A DNA stretch of 15,770 bases from QHWK01 sp035315685 (GTDB lineage: Bacteria; Acidobacteriota; Vicinamibacteria; Vicinamibacterales; CAVVIG01), in contig DATFXR010000587.1 of NCBI GenBank assembly GCA_035315685.1, positions 1 to 15,770 of the forward strand, read 5' to 3'. Below the pieces are notes generated by a model. The model had not been told where the DNA came from. It saw only the letters and a list, made by a program, of their open reading frames with translations, and searched no databases. Below are positions 13,877-15,770 of the stretch, piece by piece (the stretch's first letter is position 1; each line of letters opens with the position of its first letter). The position numbers and the translations under genes are program-made.

Positions 13877-15770
13877 CTAACGCGGTCGCCCCGATCCCAC
13901 CGCGGCCGCGCTGCCGCGTGCGTGCGCGCTGGCGGCGTCGCTGATGCGGCGAATCGCGCGTTGGAACCGATCGGCCAGCGCCCGGCGCGTCTCGTCGGCG
14001 ACCGGACCGACGCGCGACCAGCTCGCCTGCGCCTGCCTGACTTCCTCGTTCGCCGCGCGGAACCGGCTGTCGTCGTCGACACGTCCGCCGATCGTGTTCG
14101 CTGCCAGCGCTTCCTTCAGCATCGCCGCCAGCCTCGTCGTCGGCGAGAGCGACGCATCGGCTGCCGCGGTCGTCGGCCCGGCGAGCGACTTGGCGAGGTC
14201 CTCCATGCGCTGAACGATCGATTCCATGCGCTTGCGGTTCGCGTCCGGATCGAGATCGGTGCCGGCAAACGCCGTCGGATAGGCGGCAACGACGCGCGCG
14301 AACGCGGCCGCGAACCGGGCATCGAGCTGTGCGGCGCGATCGCGATCGACGCCGCGGGCGGCGAGCTCCGATTGCCACCGGCCGCGAATGCTGCGCACCT
14401 TCGCGACGAGGTCGGGCGGCTCGGGACTCGGCATCGGCGACTCAGGGCGTGCGACTTCTGACTGGGGGCGTGCGACTTCCGACTGGGGACTTGCGACTTC
14501 CGACTGAGGACTTGCGACTTCTGACTGAAGACTTGCGACCTGCGACTGAGGGCTGACTCCCGTCAACGCCTCCAGCTCCGCAACGATGATCTCGCGCGCT
14601 GCGGCGCGCTCGCCCTTCGCGATGTCGTGGCGCTGCGCATAGCGTGAGAAGAAGTGATCGCAGGCGCCGCGGAACCGCTGCCACAACGCCTCGGAGCGGC
14701 TCTTCTTCACGGGCCCGACGTTCTTCCACTCGCCCTGCAGCCGCTTGATCTCGCTGGCGGCCGCATCCCAGTCGGTGGAATCCTGCAACGCCTCGGCGCG
14801 CGCGATGAGCGCTTCCTTCTTGGCGAGGTTCTCGCTCCACAACTTCTTGCGCTCGGCCAGATCGGCATGACGCCGGGTGAAGAACCGATCGCATGCGGCG
14901 CGGAACCGTTCCCACACGGCCTTTTCCTGGCCGCGCGTGACCGGGCCGATCGTCTTCCAGTCGGCCTGCAGCTTCTTGATCTCGTCGGCGGTGCGAATCC
15001 AGTTGGTGGATTCGGCGAGCGATTCGGCGCGTTCGCAGAGCGCGCGCTTCTTCGCCAGGTTCTCGTTGCGGACGACCGCCTGCTCCGCGAAATGCGCTTC
15101 GCATTTCGCCCAGGCCTCGTCGTGCGCCGCCTTGAACCGCTTCCACAGCGCCTCGCCCTGCGCGCGCGGGACGTCGGCCGCCTGCCGCCACTGCTGCTGG
15201 AGCTCGCGGACCTGCTTCGCAATGGCCTCCGGATCCTCGAGCGCCTTGAGCGCCTCCATCTTCTCGCAGAGCTGCTCCTGGATGCCGACGTTCGCCCACC
15301 GCTGCCAGTCGGCGATGTCCCGCAACTCCTGCACCTTCGGCGTCAGCGCGATCTGTGCCGCCTTGAGGCGCTTGACGATCTCCTCGTAGTCCTTCTTCGA
15401 CGGCAGCTGTGGAATCGTGCCGAGCGCCGTGCGCAGCTCCTTCAAGGCACGCTCGCCCGCCTTGAGCGTCAGGTCGGACCGTGCGGCGGTCGCCTCGACG
15501 CGCGACGCGAGCTGCTGCAGACGGGTGAGCGCTTCGCGGCGCGCGCGCTCGTCGGCGTCGCGCGCGGCGCTGTCGCGCGCCGTGAACGCGTGCTCTGCTT
15601 CGGCGTACTGCGACGCGATCGATGCGTCGAGCTCACCGTGCGCGGTCAGCGCGTGCCATTCCTTCCTGATCGCAGAGAACTGGCGTCGGGCGGCGGCGAG
15701 ATCCTCGACCGCGGCGCTGGCACCGGCGGCCGCCGCCAGTTCAGCGATCCGCGCGTGGCGCCGCTCCCCC
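13877..15770 (-). CDS. DUF349 multi-repeat protein, N-terminus cut by window edge
   Basis: At least 631 residues; the frame stays open from 15445 (a TTG) to the right edge without a stop, so the true start lies outside. The protein is a charged helical repeat protein. Three clear DUF349 units each have the form '(A)LxxxAExLxxSTxW...ADEIKxLQxxWKxIGPV...ALWxRFRxACDxFF': one around 'LQQQWRQAADVPRAQGEALW', one around 'LQADWKTIGPVTRGQEKAVW', one around 'LQGEWKNVGPVKKSRSEALW'. Degenerate units precede them ('FSAIRKEWHAL') and close the protein ('QASWSRVGPVADETRRALAD'). Between the fourth unit and the C-terminal part lies a low-complexity linker of 'SPQSEVA' repeats, encoded by a DNA heptamer array. 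DUF349 has no established function; no signal peptide or membrane segment is visible in this part. Its 3' end converges on the FKBP gene. Confidence 0.88.
   Translation of the reverse strand, partial: GERRHARIAELAAAAGASAAVEDLAAARRQFSAIRKEWHALTAHGELDASIASQYAEAEHAFTARDSAARDADERARREALTRLQQLASRVEATAARSDLTLKAGERALKELRTALGTIPQLPSKKDYEEIVKRLKAAQIALTPKVQELRDIADWQRWANVGIQEQLCEKMEALKALEDPEAIAKQVRELQQQWRQAADVPRAQGEALWKRFKAAHDEAWAKCEAHFAEQAVVRNENLAKKRALCERAESLAESTNWIRTADEIKKLQADWKTIGPVTRGQEKAVWERFRAACDRFFTRRHADLAERKKLWSENLAKKEALIARAEALQDSTDWDAAASEIKRLQGEWKNVGPVKKSRSEALWQRFRGACDHFFSRYAQRHDIAKGERAAAREIIVAELEALTGVSPQSQVASLQSEVASPQSEVASPQSEVARPQSEVARPESPMPSPEPPDLVAKVRSIRGRWQSELAARGVDRDRAAQLDARFAAAFARVVAAYPTAFAGTDLDPDANRKRMESIVQRMEDLAKSLAGPTTAAADASLSPTTRLAAMLKEALAANTIGGRVDDDSRFRAANEEVRQAQASWSRVGPVADETRRALADRFQRAIRRISDAASAHARGSAAAVGSGRPR
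14439..14557 (+). repeat. Heptamer (GACTNNN) tandem array inside the DUF349 coding sequence
   Basis: Seventeen consecutive 7-base units run in phase on the plus strand; 14 begin GAC and 13 begin GACT (for example GACTTCC, GACTGGG, GACTTGC). Three heptamers make a higher-order 21-base unit repeated five times (from 14451, 14472, 14493, 14514 and 14535). Because 21 bases are seven codons, the array reads on the minus strand as repeated S-P-Q-S-E-V-A. The unit resembles the heptamers at 9770-9790. Confidence 0.85.

Noticed and set aside
14439..14557. Frameshift or pseudogenisation of the DUF349 gene by the tandem repeat
   Set aside because: The array keeps the frame (21-bp period), and DUF349-type sequence continues on the far side.
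14442..15299. 285-codon minus-strand frame overlapping the DUF349 gene
   Set aside because: It is an alternate frame of the DUF349 gene on the same strand; its regular look comes from the underlying DUF349 repeats.

Overview
The window is GC-rich, densely coded DNA from a bacterial chromosome. A lineage call can only be inferred. The large Oar-like TonB-dependent receptor with an N-terminal carboxypeptidase-regulatory domain, the very high GC, the dispersed palindromes of the 'CTTCGTGCCTTCGTGGC' type and the weak Shine-Dalgarno signals at most starts together suggest an Acidobacteriota-like organism (Vicinamibacteria-type). No rRNA, tRNA, CRISPR array, integrase or insertion sequence is visible, so this reads as an ordinary chromosomal region with housekeeping genes and an unusually varied set of small intergenic repeats.

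Layout from left to right. (1) A LeuD-like aconitase-swivel protein on the minus strand, cut by the left edge, lies head to head, across only 19 bp, with a DUF1835-type gene that is followed 11 bp later by apaG. (2) apaG converges on recQ. The whole 170-bp gap between them is two copies of a long palindrome, each ending in a perfect DnaA-box 9-mer. (3) recQ lies directly downstream of ispG on the minus strand, in a probable two-gene operon. The ispG promoter region carries two perfect overlapping palindromes. (4) Divergent from ispG is a zeta-crystallin-like quinone oxidoreductase gene, flanked on both sides by copies of a CACGAAG/CTTCGTG hairpin repeat. (5) A 1081-residue TonB-dependent receptor is followed after 36 bp by a UPF0182 membrane protein gene. 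(6) A terminator-like hairpin leads to a secreted protein with two FKBP domains. (7) This gene converges on a DUF349 multi-repeat protein gene that runs off the right edge.

Functionally the window mixes isoprenoid precursor synthesis (ispG), DNA repair (recQ), an isomerase-type dehydratase subunit, redox chemistry (qor), outer-membrane uptake and envelope proteins (TonB receptor, UPF0182, FKBP), and three poorly characterised families (DUF1835, ApaG, DUF349). They do not form one obvious pathway.

The most distinctive content is non-coding. There are at least five short-repeat families, with 7-, 8- and 9-bp periods as well as long palindromes. They sit in nearly every intergenic gap, and one of them has been absorbed into the DUF349 coding sequence as an in-frame linker. 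I see no clear new defence or biosynthetic system. The duplicated palindrome with DnaA boxes is the best candidate for something undescribed.
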